64,000 nucleotides of DNA from Bimastos eiseni (lineage: Eukaryota; Annelida; Clitellata; Crassiclitellata; Lumbricidae), in NCBI GenBank assembly GCA_959347315.1, contig OY365817.1, positions 2,204,295-2,268,294 on the forward strand. The letters run 5' to 3'. The translations under genes were made by a program, and so were the position numbers. The notes below the pieces were generated by a model. The model worked only from the letters and a program-made list of their open reading frames with translations. It was not told the origin of the DNA and ran no database searches. Shown here in pieces: positions 42,701-56,800 of this stretch (positions are counted from its first letter, which is position 1; every line of letters starts with the position of its first letter).

Positions 42701-44769
42701 GCATGTTGAACGATGTCATCTGGCTTCTTTGCCGGTGAGAGATGGTGGTCTGGGAGTTCGTTGTGCATCCATGCTTGCACTTTCTGGCTTCTGCTTCTAG
42801 TACAAAGCGAACTCCAGGCATGCATCCTACCAACAGAGTCTGCTGAGGAACCATAAGAACTTGAGAGTTCAGCACTCAACGCTTGGAAGACCATGACAGA
42901 TGGCCTCTTGGATGAGCTCTTGGCAGAGCAAAGATTCCAGCGCAAAAGGAACCTCTCGGCTTGCTAAGAGAAGATGGAAAGCGACCGGATGGCGTCACGC
43001 TCATTCCTTGGACTCGTGGTCGGACACATGTCTGGCATGGGATGTGACAGTGCCCGACACCTACGCCAAGTCACATCTTGTCGACACATCTATCAGAGCT
43101 GGCGAAGCAGCCGAACGCACAGCTAAGACGAAGAGGGCCAAGTATTCCACCATAACCAACACCCACGACTTCGTAGCCCTGTCCTTGGAATCCGGCGGCG
43201 CTTGGAGCAGTGAAGGACTGCAGTTCATCTCAGAGTTGGGTATTCGAACGAGTGCTGCAACCCACGATCCAATGGAGACATCATTTCTGTTCCAACGTAT
43301 CTCGGTGGTTCTTGAGCGTGGGAACGCCACCTGCCTCTTTGGGACATTGCCACAACTCACTTAGCTCACCCACATGGGCGATAACAGCATAATGTGAAAC
43401 ATATATGTATAATAATAATAATAATTATACTGATGACATTATTATTAAATGGATGTCTGTGCGCCCATGAACGGTCGAGTGATGTGCTTCCAATTCCCTC
43501 CCCTTCCTCATTTCCTTTGTCCCTTATTCACTTGATGTCCTCTTCTCTTCCCATTTTCATTACCTCCCCTACCCATCTTCTCTTACTCCTTTTCCCCTCT
43601 CTTCCTCATCTCCTTTCCTTTTCCCTCCTCATTTCCCACCTACTTCTCATACCCTTTTCTCGCCGCTCCCCTTCAACTTCCCTTCTGTCTCCACTTCCTA
43701 CTCCTCATCCCTTGTCGAGTTGAAATAATGGCATGTCTCTCTCATACGAAGAGCAGAACATCAAGACCGTTCAGGGATTGATTCCCACTACCCTACCTAA
43801 GATTGACCTGGCTTTCATTCCCGAGGTTGGCAAACTCAGCGTTAGGACGTGATGGGCGCCTTGCACGTCTGCCGTATAGTTGAAATCTACTCCTCTACTA
43901 ACTCATCCGTTTATACTATGACTTGTAATCGTATTGCCGTCTGTCAGTTTGAATTTAATGACGTTTATTACTCTTTCATTTCCTGTCTTAAGTTACGCGA
44001 TTAGAGAGCCACCAACATATCGAAATTTCTTTGCTATTATGTCATTAATGACATGGGTGATAATGACGATGATAATTTATTACCGAAATTTGATGCTGCC
44101 CTTCTTCTAACATTTTTTTGATCAGAAGTGCACACACACGATTCGACGGCGCAATTGCAGTTGTACTGCAGAGCAATTGTGCGAGAAGGACTTGTCTAGG
44201 TCTTTACACAGTGACTCCCTGGACGAGAGTCGAACTCACCCGCTCACCGCACACTGAAAGTTACAGGCTGACCGCTCTAACCGATCGGCCACTCTGCCAC
44301 ACGATAATTATATAAATATTTATGATAATAATGATGATAATGATAATAATTAATAATAATAATAATAATGATAATAATAATAATCAAAATGATGATAATA
44401 ATAATAATCAAAATGATGATAATGATTAATGATATTGAAATAATGATAATAATGACGATGATGATGATAATAATAATAATATTAATGATCATGCAATTGC
44501 CTTCCACTTTTGTTGCTCCAGATCTTTACAAAGGTGGTCACTGCAGAGGTAACATTGCTTAGCAATATCTGACTTCCGAAAGATCATAAATAAAGTGATA
44601 ACCATTACTAATGACTGGTTTTCCTCATCAGTCTCTCACTCATTAAAGGCTTTTCTATTCTCCCGGGTTTTCCGTACTGAGAGCACTTCTGAATACTGTT
44701 GTTCTGTGAGTGTCCCTACTTGAATTTATATACACCATAAATATATTATATATATACACCGTATATATA

Positions 44770-44825
<56 letters not shown>

Positions 44826-47800
44826 TATATACGAACAGATGCGATGAAGTTGGGATTAACTAGTTAAAAGTTTCTTTGGAACTGTGTTTTCATGCAGCGC
44901 CCATATCTGATCTGTACATAACATCGATGGACCCAGATGGAGAGGAGATGAGAATGGACGCAGAGAGTGAAGTCTTCCTTCAGGAGCATGACTTCTATGG
45001 AGTCGGATGTATCGCCATGCTCGAAGGAAGCCAGACTCCACCACAAGTGAGGGTGGAAATCGATGGAATAGACGAAACAGAGTCTTTCCAGGCCATTCAC
45101 CAGGTCAGGGCACGATACTTGACTGTTCATGGTTGATGCTCTATCCTCTCTCGCGGTTGAGGTATTGCACTCTTTTGTGGTTTGGGTACCATGCCATCTA
45201 GTGGTTAGCCAACTAAAAGTTGACTTAAGTGATTGAGGTATTATGTTATTTTGTGGCGGGGTACTATCCTCTCTAGTGGTTATAGTACTATCATCTCTAG
45301 TGGTTATAGTACTATGCTCTCTAGTGGTTATAGTACTATCCTCTCTAGTGGTTATAGTACTATGCTCTCTAGTGGTTATAGTACTATGCTCTCTAATGAT
45401 TGGGGTAGTACTATCCGCTTTAGTGGTTTGTTTACTATGCCATCTAGTGGTTGGGGGTATTATACTCTCTAGTGGTTTAGACCTATGATGCCCAGTTTTG
45501 GGGTACTATGCTCTCTAGTGCATGGGGTACTATGATCTGTAGTGGTTGGGGTATTATACTCTCTAGTGGTTTAGAACTATGGTACCCATTTTTGGGGTAC
45601 TATGCCCTCTAGTGGTTGGGGTACCATGCTCACAAATGTTTGTTGTTTTCAAATTGGAACGAATCAAGAGGTTTTGTGACTTCGTCCCCTATATTGAGTC
45701 CTGCACCATACAATTCATGGATGATTCGAAAGAAAAAGAATAGAGATTCAGACAAGAACTACGCTGAGTAGATAATATTATTAATAAGGGCTTGGATTAA
45801 CACTAATCGGAACACTGGATTTGAAAATGATCAAGGGCAATTCATGTTATATTTATTTGTATGCTAGGGCGCCAAATGACTGGCGTCAAGAACTGATGAT
45901 GATGATGATATTTGGATCCCTGTTGCCAAATTGTAAGTGTAATTTAACATTTATGTAGCGGCACTCAGACTGCAAAAACATATCTGCTAGCCTGTGTGGT
46001 GCCAAGTGTCATTGAGGACTTGAATATTGCAACAGCTAGCAGAACAATAAAAAAACTAGAAAGTGTCTCCAGTGGCGGGCCCACACACATACGTAAATGC
46101 GTTAAACAAATTTAAGTGGCAGATGGCATGGATGTGCAAAATGAGTACATTGACTATACAGTGTTCAAGGCAAGAGCAGTCTTCACATTTTCTATTCAAC
46201 CAGCGCCACCTACCAAAAACCTCTGATTTAAATGAGCCAACCTTCCTTATTGTATGCTGATGCAGAGAAAATGAAATCGCCAACATTTCATCGTTTATAC
46301 TCTTGAATGCCTCATTGACACAGACCTAACTTGCTGAAGTTTCGCTTTAGTTTTGCCTCAAGGTTTAGTTTCAATTGGTATATCTTTCAATTGTTATTAG
46401 GCTGAGTTATTTTGCCAAGTTTTTGCTTTAGTTCCAGTTGGGTGAAACTTAAACTTCTTCGTTTCAGTTACCTTCTCTTTTAGTTTCAGTGTCAGTTTTT
46501 CCTTCACTTACCCAACTCCATTGTATGTCAATTTACCGTAAATAAGTATGATTATATCAATGAATGCGTAAATGCATGGAATTCATGCATGTGAATGTGT
46601 GTAGGCCTATATGCGTATACGTGTTTGCATACATTCATACATACTTAACACAGTATTATACATACATTTGTTAATGTATTCATACCAACCGTTACATGCA
46701 TAGATGTATCTCTTTTCTCTCCTCCGTCATACAAGGTCGACGGCGAGCCATGTGCATATATATATCATATCATTCGTACATACATAGCATACATACATTC
46801 ATACTTTAATACAGTCATACATACACATGTGCATACACACATGCATACATAAATACATACAGACTGTATTCTTACGCACATACATGCATACATGCATGAA
46901 TCTTTATCGTCTTGCACCTCGTCTTCTTATTCTACTCGTTCTTCCTGTTATAGGTGGATGCTTCCATCCTCCAGTCTGGCCTGACCCTGTGGAGCAGTCA
47001 CCTCCGGTTGGCCCTGGTCTCTCCCACTCCCAACCCAGACTACAACGAAAAGCTGATGAGATGCGTTGCCTCACAGACTGGATTTCCAGACGTTGAGGCA
47101 ACGACAAGACTCCTTGTTCAGTGTAAGCAAATAATCCATGTTCAGGATTAAGAGTTTAGTAGTATTTTCAGTTTGACGCTATTGTGTGATTACAGAGATC
47201 ATTGCTATTGCCCTCCTCTATCATCCAGGTTTGGGACTGGCACTGCCAGAGTGCAGGGATTAGCGGAGACGATTTCGCTCATCCAAGTCTACATAATGGT
47301 CATTGTACCAGAAAGATCAAGCGAATGAGCACATTTCACGTTATGTACATTTGAATGAGATTGTTATAAAGGTGTTTATAGGACGCCTCTAATGGATGAT
47401 TTAATATAGGCCTATACTTGTGGTTCATAATTGTAACATACGATTTATTTTTTAGGTATTACATGTTAATTACTAATCACAAACAATGCAATTAACATCA
47501 TGGCATCTAAAGAAATTGAGCTCGTCTGATCTCTCCTACTTTTAACTTGCTTCCCTTGTATACACTCTACTGGTATCATACTAGTCGACGTATGGATGGA
47601 CTTAAAGTTTAACGATATCCTAATGGCCGTTGACGTCGACATAAATTATATATTTAAACAGTTCTCACCATTCTAATGGCATAGTCGTGGTTTCAATTCT
47701 TTACCACAAAATAAGTGTAACCTTTCCTTACTATGCCATTGTCAATCGTTTTCTCGAATTTTGAGTAGGCCAATAGTAGGTTCAGTTTAATGACACTGTG

Positions 47801-50800
47801 ATAACAAATATCATTAGTGGTGTCCTCCTTTCTCCACACAGTTTTGGGACTGACACTGCGAGAGAGCATACAGTGGTTGGGTCGATTATCCTATTCTGAA
47901 ATCTACATGAGCTGCGCCAATGGAAGTAAATTATGTCAAATGAGCAAATATCACTATAATGTAGAATTGAATGAGCGCGTTATAAAGGTGTTTTGTATAC
48001 GCCGTTTTTAATGGATTGTTTAACAAGGTCAATTATAGTGGCAGAATTTATTCCTATAGATTTGCAATGGTATTAATTTCGAGATCAATGGCGTTGCCCT
48101 CCTCCATTAGACAAGTCTTGTTACGAGTTTAGCGACATCTTCTGGCTGTTATAGTGCGATATGTAGAGTTGTACCGATATCGCTTTTTGCCGATTATGTG
48201 GATACCGATTATTGCCGATTCGTTTGCCGATACCAGATTATTTTGCCGATTATTTTACCGATTATTGTACTGATTATTTATTGTGTTTCCCAAGATGACC
48301 GGTTCTAAAAGATAGACCTGCTGCTACTGCCTTTTGTTGTGATAAAAGCAAAACACTTGCTCCGTAGGAGACGTATACATGTAGTTGGGGACAAATCCTA
48401 GGCAGCTAATACAGATTAGGCACACCGCCCGTTGTCGACCTTGCATGACGGAGGAGAGGAAAGATAATCTATGTAACTAGATGCCTTCTTCTAACATGCC
48501 AATGATGCCTTTCCCTCCCCCGACAGGCCACTTTTACGACTTGCCAATTTGGCCTAAAATGACATGATTGTGCCCAAGGTAATTAAGCAGAGACTATGAC
48601 TCACTCTGCACAACAGGCTACAGCTGTAGACACTTTCCCACGGTACTGGCAGTCTAGCACAATGGTTACTGGGTGGTCTGAAGTAGAATCCCGAGTTTCC
48701 CACGCTATGGGAAGCGAACGGAATGCTGTCCTTCACAGACCCAATGATGTTGCTGTCGTTATTTTGCTCTGAAAGACTGAAAAATAATATTATAAAATGA
48801 AATCGTTTAAATACCGGCGCCGATTATCTCTATAATTGACCTTAGTGATATGTCATTTATTTTCAAGCAAGTTGTATAATATGAACAATCGTCAGCTTCG
48901 TACTGCCGCATGTTCTCTAACTGCCAGTACTGCCAATAACTTCTGTCATGCCTTTATTACAGCACGGCTTGATTATTGTTTAACCCTCTGTTCTGGTCTG
49001 CCGGATATCCTGTAGTCTTGTCTTCATTGTATACTGCTAGCTGCAGCGTGCCGTATTGGCCAAATACCAAAATATGATCATATGTTGAAGATTCTGTATT
49101 GGCTTCCTGTCCGACAGCGTATCGAGTTGTCTCTCTGGTCGGGCGATGCCAACTTGGCCCTGCACCAGCCTACATGTGCATGATAGACCTTTGAGGGCCC
49201 TGTGTAGTCGTTCCCTTTGCTCTGCTGAGACAGGATGGTTCTTGTGGCCTGTACAGCAACTAAGCAAAGCTTTGAAAATTTAAAGTGCACTACATAAATT
49301 GTCGAATGAATGAATGTTTCTGACATTGAGAACATAATTCCACTGTACTCTACTTGCCTATAGGCTATAGTACTGTTTTAAATCCTGTATGAGTTGGGGT
49401 ATGCCCCAATTCAAGTCTGGTTATTTGAACTTCTCGTTTCCAAATGGAAGGTAGTTTTAAACATCTAGAAATCGCAAAACTTCGTCGTTCTATTCGTTTA
49501 TATACCGTGTGAAGAAAGGAATTAAAGGTGTCTAAAGATGCTACTAGCATATAGGAAGATTCGTTATTCTTGACCGGTATTGAACGGGTTTTTAAGTTTG
49601 CCGGTATTAATGATATCGATTTTAAAAAATTTTTTGTCTAGTAAAAGATTTAGCAAGATTTTTTTGTAGTATGGATGGATGTACAGAAGAAATAATTTGT
49701 TAATGTTAAAATATTTGTTCCCTCCACCTCAACGGCCTATCGTGACAAAAGCTATGGTTAAACTAATTGGATGCTTAAACACATTTAAAGCACTATGTTT
49801 AGACACCTTTAAAAGGAAGCTTTCAGATGTTTATAGACCCGTCATCTTTATTTTTCGGACAGTGTGTTCTATTTGTACATGTACAGTATAATATATTTCA
49901 CCAATGTTCGCTCTCTGACAGTGCCAGTCCCAAGAGTGAGTAAAGGAGGAGGGCGACGTTAATGCTACTTGTTGTCACAGTGTCATTAAACTGAATCTAC
50001 TACTACTACAATGTTAGCAAACTACTCATATGCTTGTATCTTGATCGTGCCAGTCCAAAGTGTCGGTAAAGAAGAAGGGCAACGCTAATGATCTTCGTTA
50101 TCACAGTATTGTTAAATCTGAAACTACTACATCTAAGCATTCTGACAATTCCGCCTTTCCATACACTTATTCATCCATCGATTCATCCATCTGTCTGTTC
50201 TTTCATTTATCCATCTGTCTATCCATTCTTCCATTCATTCAATTATCCATCCCTTCTTCACTACATTCATTTGTTCATTCATTCATCCATCCATCCATCC
50301 GCCTGTATATCTTTCCATACATCTATCAATTCATCTATCTATTCCTCCATTCATTCGTTCGGTTTTCCGTCCGTCCGTCCATCCATCCATCCAACCATCC
50401 ATCCATCATTAGGTACTTTCATATCCCTACCTACATGCATCTATCCATCCATCCATCCATCCATCCATCCATCTGTATCTCTTTAGTTTCCATACATCTA
50501 TCTATCCAACAATCCATTCGTCCGTCTCTCCCTCCATCCGTCGACCATCCATCCATCTATCTGTCCGTCCGTCCATTCAGTTACTCGTGGAATAATTTTC
50601 TCTTATAATTTTCAATTCTCATTCACTGCTATGAAATGACTTTCAATCTGGATCGACTTCTTTCTTTCAGTTGCTCCGCTGATCAACTGCGTTCCAGAAC
50701 GACTCGTTGCCAGACAGGGCACCAGCGCAACCCTGGACTGCAACATTCGAGCGAATCCAGGTAGTCGGATCACGTGGTCGTCGGCGAGAGGAGATCTCAG

Positions 50801-53800
50801 CAACTATCCCAACGTCTTCTTCGATGAGACGGTATTAACTCCACTGTTGAAAACATTCCACAGAGAAAAATGGGATCTGACCTAGCCTAACATAGCCTAG
50901 CCCAATCGAAGCTGATAGCTTTTATAATAATGTAAGTATGCGGGTTTGCATGAGTGTATATTGTATTGTCATCATCATCATGGTCCGTGGGTCGAAGACC
51001 CGTAGATGTCCATGCAACCTTAGGATTCCTGTTTCCATAGTTTTCCGCTGCTTCTGTCTTTGCATTGTATTGCTTTCGTCTATTTCTTTTTAATTGGAAC
51101 ATCTGCACCCACCCTTTTGACCCTCGCACTTCTCCCATGGGAAATTTTCAGGCTTGGGACTTGCTCAAATGCTGTCCAGTGTTAGAGGGGGCATTGTCTC
51201 CCACGTTATCCAGATTTTTTAGGGTTCCTGCTGAGCCTTTCGGCCAAAAGCCTTAACCATTTATGGCATAGCCTCATCAGTAACTACCCTATTCCATTGT
51301 TTCACACCCTCACCACTTGAGGCGTGGGTGTTACTTTGAAGAGGGTAACTCTTTGAGGACGGCATTACTTTGAAGACGGTATTACTTTGAAGAGGGTAAC
51401 ATTTTGAGGAGGGTATTACTTTGATGACGGTATTACTTTGAAGAGGGTATTACTTTGATGACGGTATTACTTTGATGACGGTATTACTTTGAGGAGGGTA
51501 TTGTACTACTATGTGGTTAAACTTTTACAAGGCACATCTATTACGTTCAGATGCACTCCTGGTGTACAGAGCCACGAGAGAAGAAGGTAACCAGCTGAAA
51601 TTTGAGAGGGAGTCGATGGAAGCACAAATATAGGGTGGACCATAGACAACAGATGGAGGCACCATTAGAGAATAGCCAATAGATGGATAGTGCGATGTCT
51701 ACGGGGCTATTGATATATATATATATCTATATATCTATATATATCGCTTTCAACTGACACTATTAGCCATTTTCGTGTCGATGCTTCTTTTGACACTGTG
51801 GACCATGAGATACATGTATGACCAGAATGTTTTCATAATTCCTTTTGTATCTATGTAGGCTGGTACCCTGCTCCTCTGGCTTAGATCCTTTCTTAATGAG
51901 CGCCCCTTTTGTGTAGCCCACAAGTGCTCTAGGTGCCGTTGGGCCCCTGGACCTCATGGTCTTCTCCAGGGCTCCGTGTTTGAAGAGCAAAGAGAAAGAT
52001 GTGAGTAGGCTGAAAGAGGCTGGAGTATTACATCCAGTACATATTTCGGAAGACCATAATGAGGATATTGAATTTAATGCATGCAGAGGGAGGGAGCCAG
52101 TGCAGTGGTTCAAACGTCAAGGTAGAAGTGTGAGGGTAACTACATGTATTTATCTAGCGGTCGTATAATTTAGGTGAAAAGCAAACTCTGGGAAAGCAAT
52201 ATATGCTTGCATGTGTGCTTGGATTGATGCAAGTACATGTATACATGTATGGTTAAAAACATGAAGGATGACCGGATGGAGGAGAGGTTTGTGGAAGCAG
52301 CTGCCAGAAGGAGCAGATGGATAAATAGATGGTGGGAGTTTTATGAAGTAGGAAGATGGGCGACCAACCAGCTTGTTGCGATATGTCTGTGTGTATGTAT
52401 GTGTATATGAAAGGTTGCATGCATGCGTGTATAGGTATTTACTGTTTTTGTATGTATGTATATATAAATGTACATGCTTGTCTATATGTATGTAAGCATA
52501 TAGACTATATATGTAAGTATGTTTGTATCTATATATTGTATATATATGTATGTGTGTATGTTTGTATGTATGTCATTATATGTAGGTGTCCTCTGGCTGT
52601 CGGATGGTGCATATGGGAAAGGTGCATTATTGGCTACTTGACAGATAGGCATCTCAGTGTTAAAGGTGTCTCTGTAGGTAAGGTCTACCACAGTTGAGGT
52701 TGACCATAATTCTACGAGATCGACGTTAATTCCAAGAGATTGTCGTTAATTCCAAGAGATTGACCAATTCTTCATTTGTGTAGCTCTTGCTACTCAGAAC
52801 TTACAATAGTTTCTCTGGTTTTGTTAAGAGGGTTTTGTCGCTCGTATTGTGCGCATTGGATGCCAATATCTTGGGTGCATTGCCAATGAGAGTAGCCGTT
52901 GTTTTCCACCTGACATCATGGTTTATGTTACATCTATTCACCGTGAGTGTGTCATTTGTAGATAATGTATAAATAATTGTACCCTTAATATTATAGTATT
53001 TCATTTGTCACCAGGGTCGTTACAATGTATGTAAGTGTATGTATTTATCTATGTATGCATGTATAAATATATGTTATAATGTTGATGATATTGAAGAAAT
53101 TCGAGTGTAGTTATTCGCTGGCATTCGATGACTCTATGTAATAATTCAGAGGCTCTAATTCAGCCAGGAATGGTCTATGAATAAAGTGTTGAGGTGTTTC
53201 TCTAGCATAACTAGGAGACAGTTTAGGTTGGAGGGCAGTTTTTCCCCTACATGTGGGGCTGATGAGGTGAAGGATCCTGACGCAGATTAGTGCGGCAGTG
53301 TGCAGGACTAGGGTTCGGTTCCCGGAGGATCTCATTCTCCCTTAGGGAATACGATATTTGAAGGAGGTTGGAGAGATATGATTGAAATATCAACTCGAAG
53401 CCTAGTCTGAATAATTTCCAAACCAAGTTTAAACAAATCTGAATAAAGTCTAAACCATGTCTAAACTAAGTCTGACAGAAATCTAAACTAAGTCTAGACT
53501 AAGTCCATGTTTCTCATTATTTTCAGGTGATTGGTTCCGATGAGACTCGCTTGAGACTGTCCATCCGTAACATCCGTCCGATCAACTTCCAGCGCTACAC
53601 GCTGACCGCGGCCAACATCATCGCTTCGAGTCAGTCGACTTTTGAACTCGTAGAGGATGAGACGGTTGTCGTGGAAACGCAGCCGGAAATGGAGAGCTTC
53701 CCGCCGGAGGTGGTGGAAGAGGTCTTTCCAGATGCAAGCAAAGACTTCCCTGCAATGGATGTGGATTGGGTCGTGGAGATGACTAGTATTGTGCCCGTGT

Positions 53801-56800
53801 CAAGTAGCATCTCTCTAGAAGCTAGTAGCACCTTGCCAGAGACAAGTAGCAGTTCTGTAAAAGAAGACAGAAGAACTCTAGCACCTACCATTAACGCTTC
53901 ATCAGATGTCAAAAGCACTTTGCAATTTGTCGACACCATATTTCCTGATGCCACTTTACCAGATGTCAAAACCACTTTACCAGCTGTCAAAACCACTTTA
54001 CCAGCTGTCAAAAGTACTTCGCAATATGTCAATGGCATGCGTACAGAGGGCATTTTACAAGATGTCAAAAGCACTTTATCAGATGTAAAAGGCACTTTGC
54101 AATTTGTTGATGGCATATTTCTTGATGCTGCTGGTCCAGATGTCAAAAGTACTTTATTAGATGTCAAAAGCACTTCGCCAGACGCCAAAAGCAATTACCA
54201 AAATGTTGACAGCACTCTACCCCTCGTCCAAAGCACTTTGCCAACAGTCAAAAAGACTAAAGCACCGGGCAAATCCCCTTCACCATACACAAAAACCACC
54301 AGCATCGAAGTTGACCTCAATTCTCCAGACCCAACAACCGTTTCACCATCACAGAGGAACCCTTCACCCTCTGGAAAGCTTCATTCTTCCCCAGGAGGTC
54401 GAGCAAGATCTGCCCACCACAAAGGCACCGGCATCCCGCAGAAAGCATCAAGAGATGCTCTGTCTACACCACCATCCGAAGCCGCAGCAAAGGCACCAAA
54501 GCCGAGTGTTGCCGCTTCACCTGAGGAGGTGCTAGAGCAGCCGCTGCCTGCTGCTGCAGCAGAGGTTCACTACTCACTATCCCGCTCATCATCTTCATCA
54601 TCGAAAAAAGATTCTGGTAATTTACGTAATGGTCGTGATTCATATAATAATCCAAGATGATCTTGTCTTAAATATAACCTTTTGTGATTCAGTCTAGTCC
54701 AATGAAATCTTAACTAACATATCCTCCTTACCTATTCTTATCCAATAAAATATAATCCAGTCTGACCCAAGATTATCAAATTTAATTGAGTGACTGAGTT
54801 GACATCTTGAGGGGCACTACGTAAATGTTAAAATAAATAAATGAATGACTGAATAAGATGCAATCATTATTATACCAGAGTTTAACGACATCCTATAGCA
54901 TCACAGACTGTTGACGTCTTTGTATTAGTTCAATGTCATACATGTTTTCATCCATTTTTTGTATTTCTTTCTTTTGTCTTTCTTTCTTTTGTCTTTCTTT
55001 CTAGGGCATGAGCGAGTAGACAATTTCCACCAAGTATTTAGATGAACTATTTGCCGGATCCGAGTACGAACAGAATAGTAGCGGCAAATCGGGCCAGCGA
55101 CTCAGCAAGTGCCATCCGTAGGCAAAGCATAGACAATGCAGAGCTACGGAGAACTATCTATAGTCAATACAGAGTCTATAGCAATATCCTTCATATAGCG
55201 TATCGTCGCACTGTATGCTATAACAATATATAACTTTATTTGTAAAAAAAATGTAAAACCTTGAAATATGAAGTTATCAACGACGTCTTTACTCTCTAAT
55301 GTTTACCCGATAGTGTGTGGAGCCAATTCAAGCGGCCAAATTACTGAATTGGCTGCACCTGGGGAATGCAACCAAAAGAAATTAAAATATATAAATTAAC
55401 GTCACTATTTTAAAGAAAATTCATTGGAATGTCAAGTTCTCGTTTAATCAGTCAGTAACTTATAAGTAAGTCCGTTAGTCCTACATTTATTTTATGAAAA
55501 AAGTGATTTTATCAAAAAAGTTATTTTTAGCTATTTGCGGGTGTAACATTTGCCGAGGCGAATACGTCCGAATAGTTCAATATTCGGCCGAGGCGATTTC
55601 TGGTTGTGCCTATTTCTTTCTCTTGTCTTTCTTTCGTTTTTCTGGTTACTTATTCCTTTTCTGACACTTGTTCGCAGATTGATTGGTCTTATATGTTTTT
55701 CATAACATTTATATACATGTATATATATATATATATACATGTACATATATATATATATACATGTACATATATATATATATACATGTACATATATATATAT
55801 ATATATATACATACATGTACATATATATACATGTACAAAAAAACAACTTACATGTTGTAATTAAATACTGGTGTCCAAAAATAGTCAATGATATAGCTTT
55901 TCCCATATCCATTACCCACTGCACTAACCATATTTAGTTCCTTCAGTTAAGTTAAGAATTTGGACCCTGTAGTCTCTGTATATATATCTACGCCAAACAC
56001 ACGCACACGCGCGCACATACGCGCGCTCACGCCTACGCTCACGCCTACGCACACGCCTTCGCATACGCACACGCCTACGCCCGCGCGCACCTACGCGCGC
56101 ACACGCCCACGCCTACGCACACGTCCACGCCCGGACCTACGCACGCCCACGCCCAACCCTACGCCTACGCACACGCCTACGCCCACGCCTACGCACACGC
56201 CCACGCAGGCGGCGCCCTCGCACACGCCCACGCGCGCAACTACGCGCGAACACGCCTACGCACACGCGCGCCCACGCCTACGCACACGCCCACGCAGGCG
56301 GCGCCCACGCACACGCCCACGCGCGCAACTACGCGCGAACACGCCTACGCACACGCCTACGCCTACGCGCGCACACGCCCACGCCTACGCACACGCCCAC
56401 GCAGGCGACGCACACGCCCACGCACACGTCCACGCCCGGACCTACGCACGCCCACGCCCAACCCTACGCCTACGCACACGCCTACGCACACGCCTACGCA
56501 CACCCGCCTACGCACACGCCTACGCACACGCCTACGCACACGCCTACGCACACGCCTACGCACACGCCTACGCACACGCGCGCCCACGCCTACGCACACG
56601 CCCACGCAGGCGGCGCCCTCGCACACGCCCACGCGCGCAACTACGCGCGAACACGCCTACGCCTACGCACACGCCTACGCCTACGCGCGCACACGCCCAC
56701 GCCCACGCAGGCGGCGCCCACGCACACGCCCACGCGCGCAACTACGCGCGAACACGCCTACGCCTACGCACACGCCTACGCACGCGCCTACGCACACGCC

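Noticed and set aside
50060..50608. A 182-codon Ser/His/Pro/Ile frame
   Set aside because: It is the ATCC microsatellite; the overlapping frame shows the same bias.
53631..54194. A 187-codon frame on the - strand opposite exon 7
   Set aside because: It is the mirror of the stalk repeats (24-bp units). The + strand has splice sites, an Ig motif and continuity.
55004..55045. Alternative terminal exon after TTTCTTTCTAG at 55004 (about 13 codons, phase-compatible with exon 7)
   Set aside because: It would splice in frame, but the product has no hydrophobic tail or motif; the 59520 exon fits phase and gives a convincing GPI signal.
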